Assembly (NCBI RefSeq): GCF_009796745.1
Contig: NZ_CP047024.1
Span: forward strand, 2,170,001-2,234,000
Direction: 5' to 3'
DNA from: Paraglaciecola sp. L1A13
Lineage (GTDB): Bacteria > Pseudomonadota > Gammaproteobacteria > Enterobacterales > Alteromonadaceae
Length of the DNA stretch: 64,000 nt
Both the position numbers and the translations under genes were made by a program. Under the pieces are notes generated by a model, which was given only the letters and a program-made list of their open reading frames with translations, did no database searches and was not told the DNA's origin. Numbering within the stretch: the first letter of the stretch is position 1; the number at the start of each line of letters is the position of its first letter. Below, piece after piece: positions 26,577-36,398 of the stretch.

Positions 26577-29123
26577 ATGGACAAACAAATACCGTGCAGT
26601 TCGCCATTGCATGCTCTTTTTCCAAGAGCGCTTGAAGGCTTTGATATGTTGGCAGAATTGGCGCTGGATTTACGTTGGTCGTGGAATCATGCTGCGGATG
26701 AAATCTGGCGACAACTTGATCCCCAGCTTTGGGACTTAACACATAATCCATGGGGGGTATTACAAACGGTATCGCGAGATCATATTGCGAAACTGTTGGC
26801 TGATCCAGTTTATCGTGCATTGCTCGATACGTTGGTCAAAACCAAACGTGAAGCGGCAGAATCACCCGCGTGGTTTCAGCAAACGTATCCTGACTCAGCG
26901 CTAAATACTGTGGCTTATTTCAGTATGGAGTTTATGTTGAGTGACGCACTGCCCATATACTCCGGTGGTTTGGGGAACGTTGCGGGAGATCAATTAAAAG
27001 CCGCCAATGATTTAGGTGTGCCCGTGATAGGGGTAGGGCTGCTTTATCAGCAAGGCTATTTTCGTCAGATCATAGACACAAATGGTTTACAGCAGGCCGT
27101 TTATCCCTACAACGATCCTGGACAATTGCCGATTACTCCTTTACGCCACGCTAATGGTGAGTGGTTGCGGATAAAACTTGATCTACCCGGACACCCTATC
27201 TGGTTGCGAGCCTGGCAGGTACAGGTTGGCAGAACAAAATTATACTTGTTGGATAGCAACGACACCGCAAACTATGCACCTTTTCGTGCTATCACTAGTG
27301 AGCTTTATGGTGGCAGTGCAGATTTGCGCCTTATGCAAGAATTAGTGCTGGGTATTGGTGGTTGGCGTTTACTTAATGCACTCGGTATTGAGCCTGAAGT
27401 ATGTCATTTGAATGAAGGGCATGCCTCATTCGCTATTTTAGAAAGGGCTCGGGGCTTTATGCATAAGACTGGGCTATCATTTTCGGCAGCCCTAGCGGCA
27501 ACGCGCGCAGGTAATGTTTTTACTACACATACTGCGGTAGAGGCGGGTTTCGATCGTTTTGCGCCGGCTTTGATTGAGCAATGGCTAGGCGATTATGCCA
27601 ATGTAGAGTTGGGTATTTCAACTGCAGAGCTGTTATCCCTAGGGCAGGAAGATTCGAGCCATGCAGATGATGATTTCAATATGGCTTACTTGGCGATTAG
27701 GGGGAGTGGAGCGGTAAACGGGGTGAGTGCGTTGCATGGTGAGGTTAGCAGACGACTATTTGCCTCATTATTTCCGCGCTGGCCTTTGGATGAAGTACCT
27801 ATTGGTCACGTAACCAATGGTGTGCATACGCCTAGTTGGGATTCTGCTGGTGCGGATGAATTATGGACTAAAGCCTGTGGCAAAGAGCGCTGGCTTGGCA
27901 CGACGGATAGTTTGGGGAAATCTATTAGGGCTGTTTCTAATGCAGATCTTTGGCACTTTAGAACTGCCGCTAGTCAGACGTTTGTGACCTATGTGCGTGA
28001 CCACCTAGCGCGTCAGATGGCTGCTTCAGGTACATCATTGGCTGAGGTTGACGAAGCTCAACATTTATTTGATCCCAAGGTACTTACATTAGGTTTTGCT
28101 AGACGATTTGCTACCTATAAGCGACCCAATTTACTATTACATGATCCTGCACGTTTGCTGCGTCTGTTGACTAATCCTGAACGTCCTGTGCAGCTTATTC
28201 TTGCAGGCAAAGCGCATCCAGCTGATTTGGCTGGGCAAGCGTTGATACAACAATGGGTGCAGTTCATTCGTCAGCCCCAAGTGCGTCAACATGTTATCTT
28301 TCTTAGCGATTACGATATGTTTTTAAGTGAGCATCTTGTAGCAGGCGTTGACGTATGGCTAAACACGCCGCAACGTCCTTGGGAAGCAAGTGGTACTAGT
28401 GGTATGAAAGTATTGGTCAACGGTGGCATTAATTTGTCTGAATTGGATGGTTGGTGGGCCGAAGCCTATAGTCCTGACATTGGTTGGGCGCTAGGAGATG
28501 GCAAAGAACATGGTAATGATCCTGCTTGGGACGCGATTGAGGCAGAAGCGCTTTACGATTTGCTTGAGAATGAGGTGATACCAGAATTTTACCAGCGAGA
28601 TGCTGAAGACATTCCTGTGGCTTGGACAACACGGATGCGTGAAAGCATGGCGCGCCTTACACCACAGTTTTCAACCAATCGCGTAGTGCGTGAATACACT
28701 GAACAACGTTACCTTCCCGCCGCCGAGGCCTTTCGTGCCCGGGCAGCCGACAACGGCAAAGTGGCACAACAGATAGCCGATTGGCAGCAAACACTAGAGC
28801 AACAATGGGTGGGATTACGTGTGGATGGCTTTACCGCAAGGCAAGAGGGCGAACAGTACATATTTGCTGCAAATGTATTGCTAAATGGTTTAGCTCCACA
28901 GGATGTGACGGTTGAACTTTATGCCAATGGTAGTGGCGGTGGTGATGCGATGCACCAATCAATGGATTGTGTTTATTTACCTGATGACAATATGGGCGCT
29001 CACTTGTATCGCGTCACATTACCCGCATTGCACGCGTTATCGCAATACACGCTGCGAATAGTACCTTCTCGAGTGGGTGTATCAATACCCCTAGAAGTGA
29101 ACCACATTCTGTGGGAGCACTGA
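26577..29123 (+). CDS. Alpha-glucan phosphorylase (GT35, DUF3417-containing)
   Basis: This enzyme of about 848 residues releases glucose-1-phosphate from alpha-1,4-glucans. The start MDKQIPCSSPL is chosen because AGGA lies upstream and the conserved N-terminal DUF3417 block (LDLRWSWNHAADEIWRQLDP) follows; 33 further in-frame codons upstream have no such support. Core motifs are YFSMEFMLSDALPIYSGGLG, CHLNEGHASFA, FARRFATYKRPNLLL, and the PLP-lysine region EASGTSGMKVLVNGG. It belongs to the short alpha-glucan phosphorylase group (TIGR02094-like) rather than E. coli GlgP/MalP. The C-terminal 120 residues form an extra domain. It lies between the SDR and P-type ATPase genes. Confidence 0.93.
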   Translation: MDKQIPCSSPLHALFPRALEGFDMLAELALDLRWSWNHAADEIWRQLDPQLWDLTHNPWGVLQTVSRDHIAKLLADPVYRALLDTLVKTKREAAESPAWFQQTYPDSALNTVAYFSMEFMLSDALPIYSGGLGNVAGDQLKAANDLGVPVIGVGLLYQQGYFRQIIDTNGLQQAVYPYNDPGQLPITPLRHANGEWLRIKLDLPGHPIWLRAWQVQVGRTKLYLLDSNDTANYAPFRAITSELYGGSADLRLMQELVLGIGGWRLLNALGIEPEVCHLNEGHASFAILERARGFMHKTGLSFSAALAATRAGNVFTTHTAVEAGFDRFAPALIEQWLGDYANVELGISTAELLSLGQEDSSHADDDFNMAYLAIRGSGAVNGVSALHGEVSRRLFASLFPRWPLDEVPIGHVTNGVHTPSWDSAGADELWTKACGKERWLGTTDSLGKSIRAVSNADLWHFRTAASQTFVTYVRDHLARQMAASGTSLAEVDEAQHLFDPKVLTLGFARRFATYKRPNLLLHDPARLLRLLTNPERPVQLILAGKAHPADLAGQALIQQWVQFIRQPQVRQHVIFLSDYDMFLSEHLVAGVDVWLNTPQRPWEASGTSGMKVLVNGGINLSELDGWWAEAYSPDIGWALGDGKEHGNDPAWDAIEAEALYDLLENEVIPEFYQRDAEDIPVAWTTRMRESMARLTPQFSTNRVVREYTEQRYLPAAEAFRARAADNGKVAQQIADWQQTLEQQWVGLRVDGFTARQEGEQYIFAANVLLNGLAPQDVTVELYANGSGGGDAMHQSMDCVYLPDDNMGAHLYRVTLPALHALSQYTLRIVPSRVGVSIPLEVNHILWEH

Positions 29124-29302
29124 TAAAGGGTACCAACGGTGTCTAACGATGAGTGTTGCGTAAGCTTTGGTTCAAGGTAAATCAAGGCTTACGTTAATAG
29201 ACGCACTTTAATTGTATTGTCAGAAGCTGTTGGGAACATCTGCTAAAAGCGAGGATAAAGCATTTAATTTCTACAATTCAACATTATGAGAAGACGAATA
29301 AT

Positions 29303-31843
29303 ATGAAAACTAATGCTCACCAATCCAAAGCACCGGGGCTGGAAAACGGTGAATCATCAGGAACTCATGACGATCTTAAGACTTTGCCCATCAGTGAGGT
29401 GGAAAAAATATTAGGGACGACGCCTGAAGGTCTTACGCAACTGGACGCAACGAAACGCTTGAGCAAATTCGGGCCCAATGAGATCCAAGAAAAGAAGACC
29501 AATCTATTCCTAAAATTTCTCAGCTATTTTTGGGGGCCTATCCCTTGGATGATCGAAGTTGCGGTTATTCTTTCAGCCGCGGTCGGACACTGGCCGGATT
29601 TCTTTATTATCCTTATTTTACTTTTGACCAACGCCGTAATTGGCTTTTGGGAAGAACGCCAAGCCGGTAATGCGATCGAGGCTTTAAAGGATAAACTTGC
29701 GAGCAAAGCGCGTGTGAAGCGCGACGGAAAGTGGATCACTCCTCCCGCTCGAGAGTTGGTGCCCGGTGACATAATACGCATGCGATTAGGTGATATTGTG
29801 CCGGCGGACGCGCGTTTGTTAGAAGGCGACAGTGTCGAGGTTGATCAATCTGCTTTAACGGGAGAGTCATTACCCACTACGCTTAAATCTGGCGACGCTG
29901 TGTTTTCCGGTTCTATTATTCGCCGAGGCGAAATTGGAGCGTTGGTTTATGCCACTGGCGAGAAAACTTACTTCGGCAAGACCGCTCAATTAGTAAAGGA
30001 AGTACATTCTGTTAGTCATTTCCAAAAGGCAGTGTTGAAGATTGGTAATTACTTGATTATTTTGGCGATAGCTTTGGTAGCGTTAATTGTTACGGTCGCT
30101 ATATTACGCGGTGACCCGATACTTACTACTATTCAGTTTGCTCTAGTGCTGACAGTGGCTGCAATACCTGTGGCGATGCCAACAGTATTGTCGGTCACGA
30201 TGGCAGTTGGCGCGCGTTTGCTCGCTAGAAAAAAGGCTATTGTTAGCAAGTTGGTGGCCATCGAAGAACTGGCTGGCATGGATTTACTTTGCTCAGACAA
30301 GACCGGCACTTTGACCCAAAATAAATTAAAATTGGGCAATCCGTTTGGGGTAAACGACGTTGATGCAGAGGATGTCATCCTTAACGGCGCATTGGCGTCG
30401 CGCGCAGAAAATAACGACACTATTGATCTGGCGGTGCTCAGTGGATTAAAAACTGAGGACGCGTTAAGTGCATATGAGGTGGTGCATTTTCAGCCGTTCG
30501 ACCCAGTCCATAAACGTACAGAAGCCACCGTTAAAAACAAAGAGGGAAAAACATTCAAGGTGACCAAGGGGGCACCGCAAGTCATTTTGAAACTGTCGGC
30601 TAATGCAAGTCAAGTGAATGAAGCTGTTGAAAAAGCAGTGAATGAATTCGCGGCGCGTGGTTTTCGTTCGCTGGGCGTAGCACGCGACGAGGGGGATGGA
30701 CAATGGCAGTTTTTGGGAGTCTTACCCCTGTCTGATCCACCGCGGGAAGATGCTAAAGCGACTATCGCTGCGGCGTTGGCAATGGGTGTAAAAGTTAAAA
30801 TGGTGACCGGTGATGCCTTGGCTATCGCTCAAGAAACCGCTAAAGATTTAGGCATGGGTTCAAACATTCTCAACGCCACGGGCTTGGGAGACTCAGAAAA
30901 GCTAGAAAGCGCCGAAGTGTCCAATTCTATAGAGAACGCTGACGGATTCGCTCAAGTGTTTCCCGAACACAAATATCACATTGTTGATGTAATGCAAAAG
31001 CGCGGCCACATCGTGGGTATGACCGGCGATGGCGTGAACGACGCGCCCGCGCTTAAAAAAGCCGACTGTGGGATTGCGGTCTCAGGAGCAACAGACGCAG
31101 CACGTGCAGCAGCGGACATAGTGATAACCACCCCAGGTTTGGCGGTGATTATAGATGCGATAAAAGAAAGTCGGCGGATTTTCCAGCGGATGAACAGCTA
31201 TGCGATATATCGTATCACCGAGACGATCCGCGTACTGCTATTCATGACGCTTGCGATCCTTGTGTTTAACTTTTACCCGCTTACTGCAGTGATGATCGTT
31301 ATGTTAGCCCTGCTCAACGACGGCGCAATATTGTCCATTGCGTATGACAAGGTACACTACAAAAATCAGCCAGAGAAATGGAACATGAAAATGGTGCTGG
31401 GTGTGTCAAGTGTCTTAGGTGTCATGGGTGTCATCTCTGCCTTTGGTTTATTCTATCTTGGTGAACGCGTGTTTCATCTCGACCGGGCGCACATCCAGAC
31501 ATTGATGTATTTAAAACTGTCAGTAGCCGGCCACCTAACTATTTTCCTAACAAGAACACGTAAGCCGTTCTGGTCGATACGCCCAGCAAAAATTCTATGG
31601 ACCGCAGTACTGGGTACGCAAATAGTGGCAACTTTAATAGCCGTTTATGGTGTGTTTATGACGCCATTGGGCTGGGGATGGGCGGGGTTTGTGTGGGGAT
31701 ATGCACTGTTGTGGTTCCTCGTTAATGATCGAGTAAAGTTATTGGCTTATCGAATATTCGATCCTGTCAAAAAGACGCCAGAAAAACCTAGATCTGACAC
31801 TTTGCAAAACCCGCCGCCAAATGGCATACCCAAAGTAAATTAA
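29303..31843 (+). CDS. P3A-type plasma-membrane proton-efflux ATPase
   Basis: This 846-residue P-type ATPase has the actuator motif ALTGESLPTT, the phosphorylation site CSDKTGTLTQNK (Asp near residue 332), the KGAPQVIL nucleotide-domain motif, and the hinge GDGVNDAPALKKADCGIAVS. The membrane segment has the signature PVAMPTVLSVTMAVGARLLA. These resemble fungal/plant H+-ATPases and their prokaryotic relatives (TIGR01647), which export protons using ATP; heavy-metal CPC and Ca2+-type motifs are absent. About ten TM segments are expected. It lies 179 nt after the phosphorylase gene. Such pumps are uncommon in gammaproteobacteria, and by eye this stretch is somewhat richer in G+C than its neighbours, so transfer is possible. 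Confidence 0.92.
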   Translation: MKTNAHQSKAPGLENGESSGTHDDLKTLPISEVEKILGTTPEGLTQLDATKRLSKFGPNEIQEKKTNLFLKFLSYFWGPIPWMIEVAVILSAAVGHWPDFFIILILLLTNAVIGFWEERQAGNAIEALKDKLASKARVKRDGKWITPPARELVPGDIIRMRLGDIVPADARLLEGDSVEVDQSALTGESLPTTLKSGDAVFSGSIIRRGEIGALVYATGEKTYFGKTAQLVKEVHSVSHFQKAVLKIGNYLIILAIALVALIVTVAILRGDPILTTIQFALVLTVAAIPVAMPTVLSVTMAVGARLLARKKAIVSKLVAIEELAGMDLLCSDKTGTLTQNKLKLGNPFGVNDVDAEDVILNGALASRAENNDTIDLAVLSGLKTEDALSAYEVVHFQPFDPVHKRTEATVKNKEGKTFKVTKGAPQVILKLSANASQVNEAVEKAVNEFAARGFRSLGVARDEGDGQWQFLGVLPLSDPPREDAKATIAAALAMGVKVKMVTGDALAIAQETAKDLGMGSNILNATGLGDSEKLESAEVSNSIENADGFAQVFPEHKYHIVDVMQKRGHIVGMTGDGVNDAPALKKADCGIAVSGATDAARAAADIVITTPGLAVIIDAIKESRRIFQRMNSYAIYRITETIRVLLFMTLAILVFNFYPLTAVMIVMLALLNDGAILSIAYDKVHYKNQPEKWNMKMVLGVSSVLGVMGVISAFGLFYLGERVFHLDRAHIQTLMYLKLSVAGHLTIFLTRTRKPFWSIRPAKILWTAVLGTQIVATLIAVYGVFMTPLGWGWAGFVWGYALLWFLVNDRVKLLAYRIFDPVKKTPEKPRSDTLQNPPPNGIPKVN

Positions 31844-32078
31844 TAAGGTTGTGGTGGGATAGCAACGATTACAACAATATTGCTCAACTTTGGCATTACC
31901 CGCACTGATCAATTTAACTAATGCTCCGTGCGAATGATTTTTTTTGGATAGTATGTATCAAAACATAGAATGGTTAGCCGCATACTGTGGGAGTGTAAAA
32001 TAGTAATGCTAATGATGCTTAGTTATTTGAATTGTTGGTGTTAACGTAAACTAAAAACGATTTAAGGAAAACTACCTG

Positions 32079-32771
32079 ATGTCCCATTCGCAACCTCATC
32101 GCCAGAATCGAGTGGGTTGGTTGAGAGCGGCGGTACTTGGCGCAAATGATGGCATTGTATCAACGGCAAGCCTGATTATAGGCGTCGCCTCTGCTAATTC
32201 TAGCCATATTTCCATCGTAGTCGCCGGCACAGCAGGTCTGGTTGCTGGGGCGATATCCATGGCGGCTGGTGAGTACGTATCGGTTTGTGCTCAAGCTGAC
32301 ACAGAAAAAGCGGATCTATTACTAGAAAAGCAATCACTTGAAAGTGATTACGAGTCAGAAGTAATCGAGTTGGCAAAAATATATCAACAGCGCGGAGTTG
32401 AGCAGGCGTTGTCTGTGACGGTAGCGCAACAATTGATGGCTCACGATGCCCTTGGTGCACATGCTAGGGATGATATCGGTATTTCTGAGCTAACGTCAGC
32501 CAATCCATTATCTGCAGCGTTTGCCTCGGCGCTGAGTTTTACCCTCGGTGCAGTTTTGCCCTTGCTCACTGCATATTTTTACTCAGCAGATAACTTGTCC
32601 TTGATTATTGCCTTATTGTCACTGGTTTTTCTGGCCATGTTGGGTGCTGTATCTGCGTATCTGAGCGGGGCCAAAATTATAACCGGTGTCGCTAGAGTGA
32701 CCTTTTGGGGGTCATTGGCAATGGTTGCGACAGCGTTGGTTGGCCTTGCTTTTAATGTAACAATTCGCTGA
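32079..32771 (+). CDS. VIT1/CCC1-family iron/manganese transporter
   Basis: This 230-residue membrane protein begins with VGWLRAAVLGANDGIVSTAS, the family signature of TM1, then GLVAGAISMAAGEYVSVCAQ with the metal-coordinating Glu and Met residues. A cytoplasmic helical region rich in Glu (EKADLLLEKQSLESDYESEVIELAKIY in two pieces) precedes three further TM helices ending in TFWGSLAMVATALVGLAFN. Eukaryotic VIT1/CCC1 proteins move Fe2+ or Mn2+ into vacuoles; bacterial forms probably export these metals. The plus-strand gene stands alone, 235 nt after the ATPase. Confidence 0.93.
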   Translation: MSHSQPHRQNRVGWLRAAVLGANDGIVSTASLIIGVASANSSHISIVVAGTAGLVAGAISMAAGEYVSVCAQADTEKADLLLEKQSLESDYESEVIELAKIYQQRGVEQALSVTVAQQLMAHDALGAHARDDIGISELTSANPLSAAFASALSFTLGAVLPLLTAYFYSADNLSLIIALLSLVFLAMLGAVSAYLSGAKIITGVARVTFWGSLAMVATALVGLAFNVTIR

Positions 32772-32940
32772 GTCATTTATTTTGTATAACGCTAAGCAAG
32801 GAGTATGGGATCTGTAAAGCTATCTACGTGTTTAGAATCTCTCGTGACAAGAACACGCCTATAGTGATTTTGGTGGGTTAATATTGACCTAGCTATAGGA
32901 AACATAAGTGCGTGTCGAGTGTAGCTATTCAGCTAAAACA

Positions 32941-32964
32941 AAAAAGCCCTCCGTAGAGGGCTAG
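32941..32964 (-). terminator. Intrinsic terminator of the GDSL hydrolase gene
   Basis: A 7-bp stem AGCCCTC/GAGGGCT with tetraloop is followed on the minus strand by a run of six Ts, 21 bp after the stop codon. Confidence 0.9.
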
Positions 32965-32984
32965 TTGTTATTCCACTATATTTT

Positions 32985-33896
32985 TTAGGCTAAGATTTTA
33001 CGTTTTGTGCGCATCAGTCCAATTAATCCAATGCTGAAAATAGCCAGCATGGCTGGCTCCGATACAGGTAAGGCCGCAAGTGCCGCTGCCGCAATAAACT
33101 GGTGGCCGGCTGCGGTAGGGTGTACTTGGTCCCATAACAAGTATTCATCAGGATTTGCACAAGCGGTAACGCCGTCAAAACAAGGTTCTGATACGTTAGT
33201 GAATGGATAATCATTCGGGTTAAGCGTTATGTCAAGAAAGGTACTGAACGCATCGACTTGAGTAATGTTTAATCCGCCACCAATTGTGCCAAGACTACTT
33301 GCTAACGCGGAATTAAAGGCGAAAGCCCAAGGATCTGCGATAGGCAGGTTGGGAATTAAAAAGTCCATTGCACCTGCTGCTGAGAGAGATAAAACACTAT
33401 CGACGATGTTAGTGACAGCACTAAGTGGGCTGTAAGAGCCAACCGGATCGTTCTGCAGAAAATCATTACCTCCAGCCCAAATAACGTAGAGTGCATCAGG
33501 GTCTGCGACGCCACCATTTTGTGCCAGAAATCCAGGGATTTGTTGTTCAAGAACATTATCAGATCTTTGCCCGCCGATAGCGTAATTCGAACCGCCTGCA
33601 TAAGCGGTAGCGGCAGATAAGCCTAGCTCGTCTGCAAGAAGTTCAACCCAAACCGGGCCATTGGAGAATCGACATTCAGAATAGGGATCTGGAGGACACG
33701 CTGCTGGGGCAAGATAAGTAAGTGCTCCTGTGTCTGACAGCGAATCGCCGAAAATATTAAGGCTGCTGATTGGTGTAGCTGACGCTGTCGCGCTGACAAC
33801 TAGTAGCAGAGAAGCCGCAGTTAAAGAAATGGTTTGTTTTACTTTGCTCCCAAAAAAAATGAGACCTCTAGCGAGTGGATTGGTTATTATTTTCAT
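32985..33896 (-). CDS. Exported SGNH/GDSL hydrolase with PEP-CTERM-like tail
   Basis: This 303-residue extracytoplasmic esterase/lipase-like protein has a signal peptide (about 1-40, ending SATASA). SGNH blocks are FGDSLSDTG (nucleophile Ser), GGSNYAIGG, WAGGNDFLQ and DQVHPTAAGH. The last 25 residues read PVSEPAMLAIFSIGLIGLMR followed by basic residues: a Pro-rich motif, TM helix and Arg/Lys cluster, as in PEP-CTERM sorting signals (here SEPAM). Proteins with such tails are processed by exosortase in exopolysaccharide-making bacteria. No exosortase is in the window. Related proteins act as esterases or thermolabile-haemolysin-like lipases; the substrate is unknown. Confidence 0.9.
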   Translation of the reverse strand: MKIITNPLARGLIFFGSKVKQTISLTAASLLLVVSATASATPISSLNIFGDSLSDTGALTYLAPAACPPDPYSECRFSNGPVWVELLADELGLSAATAYAGGSNYAIGGQRSDNVLEQQIPGFLAQNGGVADPDALYVIWAGGNDFLQNDPVGSYSPLSAVTNIVDSVLSLSAAGAMDFLIPNLPIADPWAFAFNSALASSLGTIGGGLNITQVDAFSTFLDITLNPNDYPFTNVSEPCFDGVTACANPDEYLLWDQVHPTAAGHQFIAAAALAALPVSEPAMLAIFSIGLIGLMRTKRKILA

Positions 33897-34377
33897 TAAA
33901 TTACCTTTAGGCGCGCCTTAACTAGATGACGCCATGTAGAATTTATTGTTATTTGTACCCCACGCGGATACGCATCAGCCAAGAATACCTCCAAAGCGCA
34001 TAGAAGTTTTCATGCTAATGGAAGCAATGCAAATTTCGAGCCTTCTAGTAAAATCAATTACTTAACTCGATTAAAGAGGATAAGTGGAAAAAAAACGGAC
34101 ACTTTTTAAGCGTTTTAAGTTTGTGCGTATTGAAGAATGGCTTATCACTTTTATCAGCTACATATAGCCGTTCTTATGAAGAGTATTTAATAAGCGGTCA
34201 ACCTCATATGTATCGACTGTCAGTCCGAAGATATTGCTTAAAAACAGATTTTATGTCTTTTAAATTACGCCTAAATAACGGCTTAAAGACGCTTGGACGG
34301 CAATGTGAAGTAGACAAATTCAGTCTAAAATAAGGTCACGGTTTGCGTTTTACCACTATTCATAAAACGGTTGTAAA
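33897..34377. other. 480-bp interval, no confident gene
   Basis: It holds the promoter side of the GDSL hydrolase gene and the downstream flank of the PGPGW membrane-protein gene. A 70-codon plus-strand frame (34121-34333) lacks a ribosome-binding site and family resemblance, so I do not call it. No repeats or RNA genes recognised. Confidence 0.45.
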
Positions 34378-34836
34378 TTAATCAAAAATGAAGGGTTCTT
34401 TATTGGCTTTAGCGCGGATCCAATTCAAGGACGATCTGACTGACTTTTTCGCAAGAAGATTCTGTTCGAGTTTGTTTTTACCTGGGAAGGGGATCAAGCT
34501 CAGACCAATTAACATGGTAATTAAACCTTGCCCAGGTAAAACCAACATGATGATCCCACATACGACCAAGCCTATGCCAACGATAATTTTTGCCATTTTA
34601 ACGATGAAGATTATACTGCTTTTGCCCACCGATAGATGAGGAAGAATGCTAGCCTTATTATCTTTGATCCTTCTACGGATAAAGTATCGTTTATCCATGT
34701 GTGTAATGATGTAACTCATCAATATAAAATAACCAATAGAAACCGTTGTCGTTAGCAAAATGGTTAAGAATATAAAATTTGCGCCAAATGTCTCAGTTAA
34801 ATAGGTTGCAATATTGTTGTAATATTCTGTTAGCAC
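34378..34836 (-). CDS. PGPGW-type small integral membrane protein
   Basis: This 152-residue protein has one N-terminal TM (about 20-45) and a hydrophobic pair around residues 85-125 that reads VVCGIIMLVLPGQGLITMLI then GLSLIPFPGKNKLEQNLL. That is the core of the PGPGW (putative transmembrane) family. The function of the family is not known. It is divergent from the cardiolipin synthase gene, with only 48 bp between the two starts, so the genes probably share a control region and may both act in membrane homeostasis. Confidence 0.8.
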   Translation of the reverse strand: MLTEYYNNIATYLTETFGANFIFLTILLTTTVSIGYFILMSYIITHMDKRYFIRRRIKDNKASILPHLSVGKSSIIFIVKMAKIIVGIGLVVCGIIMLVLPGQGLITMLIGLSLIPFPGKNKLEQNLLAKKSVRSSLNWIRAKANKEPFIFD

Positions 34837-34884
34837 TTTGTTTTCCGAAATTGATTTAGATGCACATTATTTGAGTTGGATTTT

Positions 34885-36339
34885 ATGCAAATAGTTGAAG
34901 AATGGGTTGAATGGATTAACATCCATTGGGTAACCATAATAGTTGTTTTGCATATTGGCTTGTCCATTATGACATCGTTACATGTACTTCTGTTCAAAGA
35001 AAACGAACGAACATCATTAGCGTGGATTGGATTGGTTATATTTTCGCCCGTCGTGGGCAGTCTATTTTATTGGCTGTTTGGTATAAACCGTATTAAACGC
35101 TCAGCGCAGAAAAAACATCCACAAATACTTAAGCAAGATTTTCGCTCTCAAGAAAAACCTAATAAAATACCCCATCTACCTAATCATTGGCATCCGGCAA
35201 TCATTGCAGGACATACCATCCATCCCGTTGACTATGTTTCAGATAATAGCGTTGAACCGCTGATTAATGGTGATACAGCTTACCCTGAAATGATTCAATC
35301 TATTCATAGCGCGAAACGCTATATCGTTTTATCGAGTTATATATTCGACTGCGATTCACTTGGACGTCAATTTGTAAATGCTTTGTCTGATGCGCATCAA
35401 CGAGGTGTTATCGTTAACGTTTTATTGGACGGTGTTGGCATTGGCTATAGCTGGCATAAATCAGACAGAGCGTTAAAGAAACTAGGGGTAAAGACTGCTC
35501 GTTTTTTACCTGCCATTTCGCTTACCAGTATTCGTTTTATTAATTTACGAAACCACCGAAAAATACTCTGCGTAGATGGTGAAGTGGCCTATGTAGGTGG
35601 GATGAATATAAGTAAAGATAATGAGGTGAAATCGGCAGAACACCCCATTGATGATATTCATTTTAAAGTGATGGGGCCGGTGATTGATCAGATTAGCCAG
35701 GTATTTGTAGAAGATTGGTTTTTTGCGACGGGTGAATTAATTGAATTTCCCTCTTTCGTGCAAAATGCAATGAAGCAACCAAGCAATAAACCGGTTGTCG
35801 CCCGGGTCATTCAAGATGGTCCAGATGAAGACCATAATAAAATACGTTGGACCTTGGTTAACGCATTAGTTTGCGCCCAAACCAGTGTGAAAATTATGAC
35901 CCCCTATTTTATACCAGACCAGACATTAATGACTTCTCTACACGCAGCTGCATTGCGCGGTGTATCAGTGGAAATAATTGTGCCTCAACACAGTAACATT
36001 CCTTTTGTGGATTGGGTGATGGAAGCAAATTTCTCGCGCATAATTGAACATGGTGTAAAAATTTATAAAAACAAAAGGCCGTTTGACCACAGTAAAATTG
36101 TTGTTATCGATGATATTTGGTCATTTGTGGGCTCCACCAACTGGGATGCCAGAAGTTTGGAGTTCAATTTTGAAATCAATCTAGAATGTTTTGATAAACA
36201 ACTAAATGCCAAGTTGAGCGCTTTTTTTAACTCGAAAAAACAAAATACATTACAGGTTTCGCAAGAGGGAATTAACGATTTACCGTCCTATAAGAAAATT
36301 CGCAACAACTTGTTTCGTTTATTTTCACCTTATCTTTGA
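34885..36339 (+). CDS. cls: Cardiolipin synthase (phospholipase D family)
   Basis: This inner-membrane enzyme of about 484 residues joins phosphatidylglycerol molecules to form cardiolipin. The start ATG (MQIVEEWVEW) follows an in-frame TTG three codons earlier. Two N-terminal TM segments form the PLDc_N region (TSLAWIGLVIFSPVVGSLFY and WLFGINRIKR). Two HKD motifs follow: NHRKILCVDGEVAYVGGMN in the first half and DHSKIVVIDDIWSFVGSTN in the second. Length and layout match ClsA-like synthases (about 480). An endonuclease/exonuclease/phosphatase-family gene follows 59 nt later on the same strand, a likely operon partner. Confidence 0.94.
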   Translation: MQIVEEWVEWINIHWVTIIVVLHIGLSIMTSLHVLLFKENERTSLAWIGLVIFSPVVGSLFYWLFGINRIKRSAQKKHPQILKQDFRSQEKPNKIPHLPNHWHPAIIAGHTIHPVDYVSDNSVEPLINGDTAYPEMIQSIHSAKRYIVLSSYIFDCDSLGRQFVNALSDAHQRGVIVNVLLDGVGIGYSWHKSDRALKKLGVKTARFLPAISLTSIRFINLRNHRKILCVDGEVAYVGGMNISKDNEVKSAEHPIDDIHFKVMGPVIDQISQVFVEDWFFATGELIEFPSFVQNAMKQPSNKPVVARVIQDGPDEDHNKIRWTLVNALVCAQTSVKIMTPYFIPDQTLMTSLHAAALRGVSVEIIVPQHSNIPFVDWVMEANFSRIIEHGVKIYKNKRPFDHSKIVVIDDIWSFVGSTNWDARSLEFNFEINLECFDKQLNAKLSAFFNSKKQNTLQVSQEGINDLPSYKKIRNNLFRLFSPYL

Positions 36340-36398
36340 TAAGGTCCATAAACGAGTAAATCTCACTGTAATGCTGTTTGTTAAAGGCCAAGATATTC

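Noticed and set aside
34121..34333. A 70-codon plus-strand frame in the GDSL/PGPGW interval
   Set aside because: It has no ribosome-binding site, an ordinary composition for non-coding sequence and no family resemblance.
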